Shown here piece by piece: positions 36,340 to 48,100 of a stretch of 64,000 bases of DNA. Both the position numbers and the translations under genes were made by a program. The notes beneath the pieces are model-generated. The model did no database searches. It was not told the DNA's origin and was given only the letters and a program-made list of their open reading frames with translations. The stretch comes from Thamnaconus septentrionalis (taxonomy: Eukaryota; Chordata; Actinopteri; Tetraodontiformes; Monacanthidae), in NCBI GenBank assembly GCA_009823395.1, contig CM020510.1, positions 13,148,273 to 13,212,272 on the forward strand, read 5' to 3'. The first letter of the stretch is position 1. Every line of letters starts with the position of its first letter.

Positions 36340-38580
36340 GTGACCGCAATTAAAATGCCATTTTCAGTCCAATAGTTTAAAAAGTTGCAGGGTAACTAAT
36401 AGCACTGAGCTAGCTTGGCTTTCAAAAATGAGTTGCATAATATAAGAGATCCAGTGTTTTTTGTTGCTGCATTTTTTAGATCTCTTGCAAAACTGTCCGG
36501 TGAGAGTTTTTTTTCAACGTTGCAGTGCCTCTGGTTTGCAAATACTAGAAGAGAAATATCAACAAATCACCTCTGGTCAGGACTTGGCTGTACATCTCAA
36601 GAATGACACTCCTCATACACGCAACAAATCTACGAAAGGACAAACTGTCAATCACTGTGTGTATATATTTGTGTTCCTACGCGTCATAACCATTCAGGCG
36701 CAGATCGCTCTCCTTCGCTTGAAGTTTTCATCGCTGTCAACAATGCGCTAAGATCTTGAAGTAATGCGTAACCCCGGGGACGACCTGTGGAATGACACGC
36801 AAGTCTTCACGATGCCGAGGCTGCTTCTAGAGTTCAATGACTGGTAAAATTGAGGCGTCTCTCTCAAGGTGACCCCACTTGCGGTGAGATGATCAGCCGA
36901 GAGCTAGATGGGAAAGCGGAGGTAATCCTTTCTTCCTCCTTCCCAACGTGGCCCACGCCAGCGCGCGCAGCTCAGTCACTGAAGCCCAAGGCATGTAATT
37001 ACACTTTTATTGGCTTTGGAGAGACTGCATCATTCATTTGAAGAATAATCCAACTTGTTCACCGGAGCCGGAGTGCAGATCGATCATACCTGCACGGAGG
37101 CCTCCTGCATCCGACACCCAGGTCAAATAGACTTTTACCAATCCATCTTTGACGCCTTGTTGATGGTGTTAAGGTCGTTTCGGCGGGAGCGCGATCCGGA
37201 ATTCATCCCTCCGCAGCCCCCCCTCCCCCTCCCTCGGCTGTTTTCGCGAGTTAAAGAGCAAGGCCGGGCGAGTGTGACAGCGGCGAGCGTGCGAGTGTCT
37301 GGGTCCACTGCCAGCCGGCCTTGACACCATTAGCTCCGGTGACACATTAAGGCTCTGTTTGCCTTGTAATTTGTTTTGTCTGTCAATTTGATGGATGTCT
37401 TGTTTGCCGGCACTTCCTCACACATTGGGAAATGGTGGCTCGAGGACATTGTTAAAGGAACTTCAAAAAGGAAGGCAGGAGGCATTTGTTTTCTGCAAAG
37501 AGGGGGATTTTTTTTTTGTGCGTGTGTATGTGAATGTGTGTGTGTTGCTGGGCGCGTGCAACAATGTCTTGACTCTGTGCCACGCCAGACGCTGGATAAT
37601 TAAATGTGAAAAGCTCATTGTGGGGAGAAAGGAAGGGCAGGTCCAGGGGATTTAGCCGGCGAGAAATGGACGATTTCAATGGTTTATGGGAAACGCATGA
37701 AGACGCTGTAGGGGGGGAGAGCTGCCTGCCCCCACCTCTCCACCCCCACCCCGCTACATTAATTTCAATCTCTAGCCTAGCCGCAGCTAATTCCATCGCA
37801 AATTCTGTTCGCACTCTTGACCTCGCCGCCGAGACTGAGCTGCAACGGTGATAAAGATGTAACCGCTGTTCGGGGGCGCTCGTAAAAAACCTGTGGAGGT
37901 GCCTTAAACCTCCTCCGCCCCTCCCCCTACAACCCCCCCTCAGGTGACAGTCTGGGGAAGGGAGGGCGAGGGGCCAGCCTGCGGAGAGCGGTTCGCCTCC
38001 AGCTGGGCAGCGGTGGGAGCCGGCAGATCCCTCGACCCCCCCCGGACCGTTCGGCTGCCGAAACACTGCAGCTGGACAGCCGGCAGAGCTAATGAAGTGG
38101 CTCGCCGTTATCGACACGTAATGCTCTGGAAAGTGTGTCAAGGAAGAGTTCCGTCCTTCGAAGGTTGAGCCGCTTCCCCACTTTCACACACGGCATCACG
38201 GAGAGACCGTAACAGTAAAAAGCCAAAACAGGAAGTGATTTTTTTTGTTGTTTTTTTTTGCAACCCAGCAGGTATGGCAGTGGGCGGGGTTTAACGTGAT
38301 TGCAGAGCACCTGGCTAGTCTCCATAAGACCATAAAGCCTCTTTCTCCAGCATCACACGGACCTCCTCCTCCACATGTTTTAGTTAACATGTGTCATAAT
38401 GGCTCAGGCCTACTCCTTTTGAGTTCACTCTCTTCAACATTGACGTACACTCATTAACATTTGCAGCCAACAGCAGACATGTTACACACCCCATTGTGCT
38501 ATTTTTGTTGTTTATTTAAATAAATCACTATTATTTGTTAATCATATCCGCGTGTCCCCTCTTGTCACGGCTTTTTGAGA

Positions 38581-38634
38581 GGCGAGTCGTGACAGCATCC
38601 TTTGATTAATTTGAACTGTGTCACGACTTGCGCC
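38581..38634. repeat. Imperfect hairpin
   Basis: The left arm GGCGAGTCGTGACA (38581-38594) pairs with the right arm TGTCACGACTTGCGCC (38619-38634) over 14 bp with a 2-nt bulge and a 24-nt loop. A third GTCACGGC copy lies just upstream near 38565. It is too short for a typical microRNA precursor. Confidence 0.75.
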
Positions 38635-40542
38635 GTGAGTATCATTCATTTCTGTGGTTGCAAGGCTTTCGTTAGCGTTCCGGTGACTTTAATTATCATC
38701 GGGGGAAAATAACAAACGTGAAAGATCGTTCTTGGATTAAGGCATCGCCGCGTGAGCCGCTGTTTATTGTCTTCACCTTCCTCGGAATAAGGTCGTATTC
38801 AGATTAAGCAATAACAGCGCCGCCCCGGTTTACGGCTTCCGCGCGCAGCGAGTCTCGTGCCTCCGCTTATCGTTTCCTCACGTCCTCGTCTTCCACTGTT
38901 TGGCTCGTGAAGGACAGCCGGGGCTGTCACTAGGATGAGATGTAGGACGGCCTAAAGAAGTAATTTAGGACCTTGCGAAATTTAAAAGAGACAAAGATGG
39001 ATGGACTTTTTTCCCAGAAAAATACCATCAGCAAATAACTCTTCTGTTTACCTCTGCTTCTCTGGGTAGCCACGTAGCGCCGTCCTATGATGTGACTCCA
39101 CTTTAAGTAGTTTCATTAATTTGCATCATACCACTTTTTGGAAATGCAGCAGTTTTTTATTTTTTTAATTTTAAAAGCAAATTCTCATTTTATGGGAATA
39201 AAGTGAATGACGATGAGCTGGAATATTCTTGTTGGCTAATATTGCCCTATTTGGAGGATGGACCCTAATCTTGAGCTAATTTTCCTGATTGCCTGACTAG
39301 ATAATCATTTGTTAGCTCAGAGGTAAGCCCGTATGGGTTTAGCTTTAGCCTGGTCTGGCAGTCATGCTAGCTTTTGCTCCTGACTCTGCCGTTATTTTTT
39401 TTATTTTCTATTTTGCTACAGTGGACCTTGAAATATGAGATGCTACATGAGGAGCAATGTTCCGACCTCAGACAGATACATCACTCGCTCACCGCCATCC
39501 CTCAACATATTTTTTTCTTCTTCCACGCGTGGCGCCGATAATGTGTTACAGTTGAGTCTTTTCACAGCTCTAATCCACGGAGCAGGGGGAAATCTTATTA
39601 GGGATCAGCACCAGTGGTGCATCACTGGCATGATAGCGACAACATACGACCCTGCAAGCTCTCTCTCACCCTCTCTCTCTCTCTTTTTTTTTAAGAGCAT
39701 TAGAGCAGAGGAATGAACCCGTCAGCAGAAATACCTCTTGGTTAGATTTTTTTTTCCATTTTTTTTCCTTTTTTTTTTTTTTCAATTAGAACAGTAACGG
39801 TCAGAACGCTGCAATCCTTGTGTATGACGCCTCGACAGAGGTGTTTTTAATCCCCTCATACGTTCCCAGAAACAACTGCGTCAGCCAATAAACGTCTATA
39901 TATTTAACGCACACTTACCGTTGCGGCTTTGCCCGTATACCGACAATATTTGAGACGGAGAGCCTTGGAATATTCAAACATAAAAGCTTAGCGAGTGAGC
40001 GTCGCCATTGTACGTGTTAGTTTCTTTTTTTGGTCCCTTTGAATCGGAAGCCAAGCTCGTCTCAGAAGGATATGCAAATTGAGAGGAAGAATGGCTGTCT
40101 GGCTCTCTGAAAAAAAGCTCTTATCCATTACTGTAGCCTCTGTGCTGAATAAAAGCCAGAAGATTTCACTGTGCTAGGAGGTGTTGTTTGGACACACTAG
40201 CATTTTATGGTGGGATTCAATCTTTGTTTGCTGTCTGGAGAGCATAACCGCAGGGTTTGCTAGATATTAAAACGCTCGGGTTTCTGTGTTCTGACGCCAC
40301 TGCTATGAAAAACTGGTCTACTTTTCTTGTCTAGTGGGCTTCTTTTTTTTTAAAAGCTTTTTTTTTGGCTATTAATACCCATTTGTCATCCCTGCACTCT
40401 GTCAAAACAACTGCTGTCATCTTGTTTTAAGTTTCTGCCAAAACTAGTCTCAGTTTGAATAACACCTGCCTGTACAGACGAAAAGAGGGCACCTCACTTC
40501 AGATTGTGCAGAATTGTTGGAGGCTGAACTTTGCCGTTCTGC

Positions 40543-40817
40543 TTTTTTTTTTTTTTTTTTTAGCGTAGAAAATAAGAGTCTCTGAGAAGCCAAGAAAAGC
40601 TGGTTGAGTGTGACTGCGTGTAAACAGGAACTCAGGAGAGGTGTGATAGTGCAAGGAGCGACGGAGGTAAAACTGCAGCATTTCCAGCAGTTTGACAAGC
40701 AGGTTCAAAACTCTGTACGACGAGTAGACGCTGTGAGACCGAGGAGCTGCTGACGATTGTTTTTCGCCACACACAACGGCCGTCATTTAAATAAGCAAAA
40801 AAAAAAAAAAAAAAAAT
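40543..40817. repeat. Opposed T19 and A21 tracts
   Basis: T19 (40543-40561) and A21 (40797-40817) face each other across about 235 bp. Two oppositely oriented retrotransposed tails are possible, but no SINE or LINE body is recognised between them. Confidence 0.9.
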
Positions 40818-43800
40818 AGTGGTCTTACCTGCGTTGCTAATGGCGCTTTATTTTATTTTATTTATTTATTTATTTCCAGCACTTGCAGTAGTTTAGCGCC
40901 ACCGCAGACAAACTAATTCAGTTCGACGATACTGACAAAATCTTTTCGGAGTCAACATGTGCACGGAGACGCCATTAGCATATTGGAGCGGTGTTCCAAT
41001 TAATGAAGATAATTTCCCGCATGCCCACACATGCCCCAAATCCGCGCACTGTGGCGGCCCCACAGTAGCAGCCGAGAGGATCGACTTTGACTCTAACAGA
41101 TGAATTAGCAGATGCGAGTTGACAGTTTGCGACCACAGGTGAGCCTCGTGACGGTGGGCCGGCATGAAGTACAGCCCAGTTCCACTTGAAAGTCGTCCGC
41201 GTTTAACTTTGCGACAAATTCGGGGGATTTATTTTAACGATATGACAATTTATTCTAGCGTGCTTTACTGGAGTTGTCGTATGTTACAACATTTTCTAAC
41301 AGAAATAATTTATCATTTGAATGATTAAAAAAAACAACTTTCAATTTGGCAGACATGGCTTTAGTTCCTTCAAGCGTAGTCATGTAATGTGTTTAATTTA
41401 TCCTACACTATTACTGAAACTGTGCCAGACTGGGGCCTAATCAACAACTACAGATTTGCACAGAGATGGCGACATAGAAGCTTATTGTGGCACATGAAGC
41501 CTCTATGTTTTCAAACCATGTTAATATATACGTCAGTGGCTTTTATGAAGAAGATGTTGTGCTGCCGTAAATATGACACATGATCAATTTCATTATATTA
41601 TATATTATGTAATGTGCGGTAAATGTTACGTAAGTGAACTAAAGTACTTGTGACAATACAATTAAAATTGTTGCAGTTTGAAATTTTTTGCTTGTTTAAG
41701 AAATGATCCAAAAACAGGTTGTGCTTTCAGAAGGTGGAACATCCTGAGAGAGCATTCCGTGAGGTATTGCAGCCCTCAGTGACATCACAGAGGGTTGGTT
41801 TTCATAATTGCTTCTTTTAGTGCATGAGACATTATCGTGAGAAAACTTATAGTTGTATTTCTCCGTCCATTTCATACTTTTATTTTCTTAATATTTTGCC
41901 TGCGATTTAACATTATTAAGCTTTTTCCCTGCTTTTAAATCATTTAAATTCCTTCGACTCCCTCTGCTCCTGCTTCAACAGCTTTAATAACACATGGGCT
42001 GTACTGATAATAACTGGCAAAAGGTCTTTTTCTAAAGCGGCGTGCCCGTGTATTTCACCTGGTTGTGTCATCAAATTGCTTCTTTTCTTACTCAAGCGAG
42101 CTTTTCCCTCACCAAAACTCTAAATGTCGTATGTTTTTCGTCATCAAAGTTTACCCGGCGTTCCGTTTGCAAAATTAGTTTCAGGAAACTTTTTAATGAT
42201 TTCTTCTTTTTTTTTTTTTAAACACAACAACTGAATGGGAACTAGTTCCCATTTTTCTACACATTTCACTGTTTAGTTTCAGCCTTGGACTTAGTAAAAC
42301 CAGAGGATGAGGAGGCTGTCTCCTGGTATCCTGATCCTCTTACCGCTGGGATGACGAGCTGTCTTTGTTATCTCGCACCTAACATCAAACTCATGATCTC
42401 AATCGTTGCCCCCCTGGTCCCCCCCCTTTTTTTTTTATCTGTCCGTGCTCTGAGCGCACACACTCCATGTCACCCCGACTGCTCCAACACGGCTCCCCAG
42501 ATTAGAAAAGTTTATCTCCCACTGTTCCCAGCCAAATAAAATTGGATCCAGAGGGGGAAGGAGAATGGCGTGGAGACGAGACGGACGGCCTTTATCTTTG
42601 TCAGTCGCCGACATTAAAAAGTTAACAGAATTAGTTTTTTCTCTTCCTGTCTGACAAGGGTCATTAGGGTTAACACCATGAGGGAGGAGTGTGATGTCAG
42701 AGAGATTTGTCTCAGTGCGCTCTGGCTTGAAATACGAGGCTTCAAGGACGGCGGCGGATTGAACACTCCCAGAGAAAAGAAAGAAAAAACAAAAACAACA
42801 CACGGTGGGATAAACTTGAAAGGAATTTATGTGATGCTTGACAGCAGTTTCTGTTGTGCTCCTGATGTCGACGGGGCTGTTAGGAAATGCGCACTGCATA
42901 ATCTGTTTTGTTTTATTATCAAATGTCAAATTCCTCGCCTGGCAGTTTTGATTGACTCGGATGTTTTTGCCGGCGATGGAGTGGTTGAACGAGGCGCCGC
43001 TCGCTCATCACCCTTCCCTCTGCAGTCCTCACTCAGTCTTTGACGGAGCACGCTGATAGGGCCGTCGCTGCGCCCGCCATCTGAATAAAGCGTTACGTAA
43101 AAAGCGGCAGCCGTCCACGGCGACCAATGGCGAAACTGCCGTGCGGTGGATGGAAGTGCTGGGGGCAGAATAAGCCAGCTGAAGATGGATAGATGGATCA
43201 GCTGTGATAAATCCAGTGGCGTGCTCGTCTTCCTGACCCGGCATCAAAGGCATTCGCTGCTGCTGCTCTATTCATTCGTACAAAAAAAGCAACATCCATT
43301 TAAAAAATATAGCCACACACATAAAAAGGCTGCTATTTTCTCCTATTTAAGTGAACACAAAATGTGACTTGAATGGTTGGTTCCGAACCTTAAGGCAAAA
43401 CTACACGATTTGTCCGCTTTCTCGATAAAAGCCCGATAAATTCAAAGGTCACATAACTCTGCTAAGCAGGGCAGGAATGTAAAACGACCTCTTTCGATGT
43501 TAAATCTCGGTCATTGCAATTGCGAGGAGGTTTGGATAGAGGGAAAGGGACGTGTCCCTTTTAGGCAAGTACACAGTTTTGCTGCCCTTGAACACCACAT
43601 CCGTCCGCTTTGTCTCGCCTTTGCTTGTTATGAGCTCCAGTCGCAGTGCATGCAGGCAGAGTCGCAATATCACAGGCACACATTCACACCGTCCTGGTGT
43701 GACGCACGCAGACACAAGCTGCATTTTCTAATATACATCGGCCGCAGGTGTAAATGGGCTCTGTGTTGAACATGCGTGCTATTACCTGCTTGCTTGCGGA

Positions 43801-44913
43801 GGCTGATCTTTGAGCATGACAATTTTTTTTTATTGGGTAATCGTGCTCATTATTCTTAATTTTACGGTGGCCCTGAAATGCACAACACAACACAACGGCA
43901 CCCTCCATCTTCTGAACCGGTGGACATGCTGCTTCGCATTTCACACACGCTTTAAAAACATGGGCGACATTAATTCGACCTCTCGTCAGCCTCGGTGCCA
44001 CAGTGCGGGCGGCCCGCCCTGCTGTCATTTCTTTCACTGTTCTCCGAAAGCACTAAAAGCGCCGCTGCTATCGGTTCAAAGGACAGATGGCGCCTTCGCC
44101 CAACAGTGGTGAGTCGTGTCACCTACTGGTGCCTAATGTTTCCTGGAAAAGTTAGTGTTGTTTTGTTCAGTGGTTTACCGCTGTGCTGTTTGATTTGCTG
44201 CCGTGTTCTGTGACTTTGTATGCAGCCAGATGCTAAAAGTCAGTTTGGGAATCTTGTTTTTGAAAGTTTTGTAGAAATTGTGGCACTAGTCTGGACTTGA
44301 TTCCACAATGAGGCAAGTCTTTGGAAATTTTGGGACAAAATTGAAGTGAGTTAGGTGCATTACCATTTAATTGTTGAATCAGCTAAACCTCTTTTGTTTT
44401 ATGTTGAGGTGTGGTTAATTACGCCGTGTTCCATAACATGGCTAAAACAGAATAAGTCATCAAACTACTTTGCAAGTTGCAAACATTCAAGGAAGTCTGC
44501 AGGTATCAATGAACTAATTTAAGCAAGTCAACATCGCAATGTACCTCTCAGTCCAGCTAGCACTGATCATGTGTGATGCTATTTAGCGCTGCTATGAGGA
44601 AACTAAAACATTGCCTTCACCATGAACAGCCAGATCTGTGTTTGCCATGTCATAGCTTAATTTCCCAATGTGACTTTATAGCTTAATTGATCACGCGTTT
44701 CCAAACTGGCAAAGGAAAAACAAGGTGATTGACACCCAGCCAGTCACTTGTGATTTAAATATGATCAAAACGTCAAGGCGCCGGTGCTCCCAGTGGTTGG
44801 AAATCCAAAAAAAAGTGCCTCAAACATGACAGTGAAGGGCAGGAGGTTGCGGTGAGGACCAATTCCCTCATCAAAGTTTTGATTGAAACCATAAGACAGT
44901 GACAGAATGAGCG

Positions 44914-44922
44914 TGACCTTGA
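44914..44922 (-). promoter_or_regulatory. Extended nuclear-receptor half-site
   Basis: The minus strand reads TCAAGGTCA, the ERR/SF-1 extended half-site, and is preceded by GGG to give GGGTCAAGGTCA (two half-sites with no spacer). Short motifs like this are common by chance. Confidence 0.2.
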
Positions 44923-45120
44923 CCCTTGGCTGACATGACGGCCGTCGAGCCAGTCAAAGTACTTCGCCCGCCACGAGCTCCCCACTGACGCTGCCGCCGT
45001 GTTTCGTATCCTTCGCAGAGACACGAGCTCGCTGCCACTCTCCTGCCTCAACCTCCAGAACTCCATCCTCTGCAACCCCTTAACGTTGAAACCTTCCCGC
45101 ATGGCCTAATTTCCCCATGA

Positions 45121-48100
45121 GTCGCCCGTGTTAATCAAGCCCAGGGCCTGATTGACAGGTGTTATCGCGGCTGGATCAGTTTATTGCAGCCTATCTGGGC
45201 CTTCTCGTCTGACTGTGGAGACTATCGGAGCTCCTGCTATCTCTTGCGCCTGCAGCCAGCGTCTACCAGGAGGACGGGATGCCGCATCTGTGGCTCTCTT
45301 ATCTCTTCCATTTTTAAACAACCCACAATCAAAGAGCCTCTAGCATATTCTGGCTAATTGCCAGAGGATAATAAATCGCAGAAGCCCCCAAGCAAGCCCC
45401 TTCCCTCCCTTCACCTCAACCTCTGCTGCTTACAGTAATTCAGCGGGAGCAGCGGGCTAATAACCCGCCGCCTTGACGCCACTTGCGTGCGTCTGACTGC
45501 GAACACATCCAGTATCCAGTCGCACGTTGACTGACCCACTTTGATGGGGGGGGAAAAAAAAAAAAGTACCTGAATCTGTGAAACACATCAAACAAAACAG
45601 GAAATTATTCTAAGCTTCATTAGTACTCTGCCAAGATGGAAATGTTTCCCAACGCTGAGGCTGCTATGGGTTTTCTTTCTTCCCTCATGTAAAGATATTG
45701 GTCTCTCTCATTGCCCCAGTTTATAGGATTACTATCTTTTCATACAAGCTGGTTATGTTAAACCAGATTTGGTGCATTCAAACAGATGGCATACGAAGAT
45801 GTCAATTTTATTTTATTTTTTGCGCGCGACGGGATTAGGCTCATTGCGCCATTTGGGTGTCTTTTTAAAAAGGCAGCGGAATATTAAAACAGAAGCGCAT
45901 TAGCCGCCGCGCTTTCATGCACTCTCTGTGAGCGTCGTACAGACGAGTGATAATTACTGGGGATACACCCTTGGCCCTCATAATGTGAGGCTTAATTATT
46001 CTTTGAAAAAAGAAATGTTGCCTTTGGGTAGCTACTGATCTCAACTCCAGCATTTCATCTAAAGCCTTATCCGGATTCCTTTCGTCTTGTAGCTGTAATT
46101 CAGCATTTGTAGGCTTTTTGATACTCAACAGAATTGGCCCATTGAGGCATATCTGTGCTGGGATGTTCTCGCTGATTTTCACTTTAACGCAAGCAGTCGG
46201 GATTTTGATGCAAGTGTGACGCTTCATTTTGACTGTATTAGCTGATCTTTTCAACCTCCACCTATGTGCAAATTGCAGACACACGCAAGAAACCATTTGA
46301 GCACGTTTCTGGCCTTGCTTTGTGTTTTCCGTGCCGCATTCTGTTAAAAGGCTATTTGTGTCTCCGGATTGTACTTCTTTTATTCATGTGGAGAAAAATG
46401 CGGATTGTTTTGAGCGTCATCTCTGTTTGAGTTGTGATCAAAGCTGGTGTGAAGCATTTGATGAACACGGGAAATAGAACCTGGTACAGCTGAGAAGGCT
46501 CGGCTCTCTCTGTTCATCTTATCTCTTCAGACCTTTTTATGTGGTTACAGGATCATCTAAAACACGGATAACCTTCATTATTTTTTTCTGCTTAAGGATA
46601 AAGGGTGTGTCTCTCTAAGTACCAACTATGTCCCTCTGAAGCCCTGAATCAATACTCTTTGTGGCCATGGTCCACACAGTGTTTATCAGTTCAGTTTTCC
46701 CCCGGGGGAAGTAAAAATGATCTTAATGTGAACCTTGAGTTGTATTCAAGGGAGCCAGCTCTAAACTTCTGCCTCAGCTTACGTCTCATTGGCCCGAGAC
46801 TTAAACACATGAGGAATGTTTAGTGTCTCCGCAGAGATGCCTCTAGCTAAGAGCCTGGTTGCTTAGCTAGGCGGCCAAGCGTAGCTAACGTGAGCAATGT
46901 CATAATACTCCATGTTTCACAAATACTTGCAGATGCAGCAATATTAGGGACTAATATGAAGCCCAATGTACTGCTGTGATGGACACATCAAAACAGAGGA
47001 GGTGGTGGTGCTCTCTAATCGTGGGAAATGTTTTTTTTTTCTTGGGGTTTCATTTCAACTCATGCAGCCACTATGAACTCTTTTAAAGCTCCAACCAGTG
47101 CAACTTGAATTGAGACATTTGAGACAATTTTTTTTGTGATAATTCATTTAATTCAGAAAATTGAGTCAAGTTAACAGTGTTAACAGATAAATGCTGAGCT
47201 AAAGAGTCGTCTTTCGACTGGAATTTTGACTGATAACTTATCCTGCTATACTTTTACACGATACATATTTTAAGTCAGGCCATACATGAGTTTTGTTTTT
47301 TTCCCCCCACACTGAACAGTCTCAGAAGAGCCACAATAAACCCAAATTCTGGAGCAACAACTTTAGCTCAGCTTCAGCTCCGTGTCCCCCCAGAGTGCAC
47401 AGCTGCACCTGACGCTAGGAGTTCCCTCACTTTATCCTTCTTCCCACTCCACTGTCCCAGTTCTCCCTCCACTTCTCCTCGGGGTTCTAATTAATGTGAG
47501 GAGGACGCTCACAAGTGAACCAACAGCCACTTCTGAGCGCCGTCTCTGCCTCCCCGTGGCTCCTCCCAGGACAGTAGACGCTACTTTTTCCAGCCACCTG
47601 AATGCTCGGCAGACCTGCTCCGTGCTGAGTGCGCCATGAAACACACTCCACTCGTTGGGAAAGTGTGCTGCCTAAATTGTGACGCGCGGGTCCAGATATT
47701 GACACTACAATCATCTCCTCGTGCTCTCTTGTACCTGCTTTATTTTTTCTTTCTCGAGAAGGATACGGGATAAGCTGTTTAAATGAGAAATCACCAGATG
47801 ATGAGCTGAAATGTGTGAACTTCTTTGGTTTGAGTTTCAGCCGACTTTGACTCTTCTCCTAATTAAATCAGTAAGTGTGAACATGCTGCCAGTTGTGAGG
47901 AGTAATAAATAGAAATATCATCACACTCTAACATTTAAAACCCTATCTGGCCGTAAATAATCACAAATTGCGAAATCAGATGTTTGTTTTTAGTTGAAGC
48001 ACCAAAAAGTTTGACTGTGGTGTTTTTATTTGTTAGAAATAAACATTTACTGTATATTTTCATCATACAGGTTCACTTGTTACCAGAAAACGCAAATGAG

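Larger units (their letters stand above)
36340..45120. other. Non-coding stretch with tracts and GC-rich patches
   Basis: No gene is recognised. GC-rich patches (36950-37320, 37700-38100) produce long overlapping open frames on both strands. An imperfect hairpin lies at 38581-38634, a CT tract at 39659-39691, and opposed T19/A21 tracts at 40543-40561 and 40797-40817 with a TTTA array just after (about 40850-40876). Confidence 0.45.

Noticed and set aside
37452..38141. 229-codon minus-strand open frame
   Set aside because: Low-complexity Gly/Arg/Pro and a His-Thr repeat from a GT tract. No domain, splice or start evidence.
39419..39475. Possible transposon end beginning CAGTGGACCTTGAAATATGA
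   Set aside because: It faintly resembles a teleost DNA-transposon terminus, but no partner end or target duplication was found.
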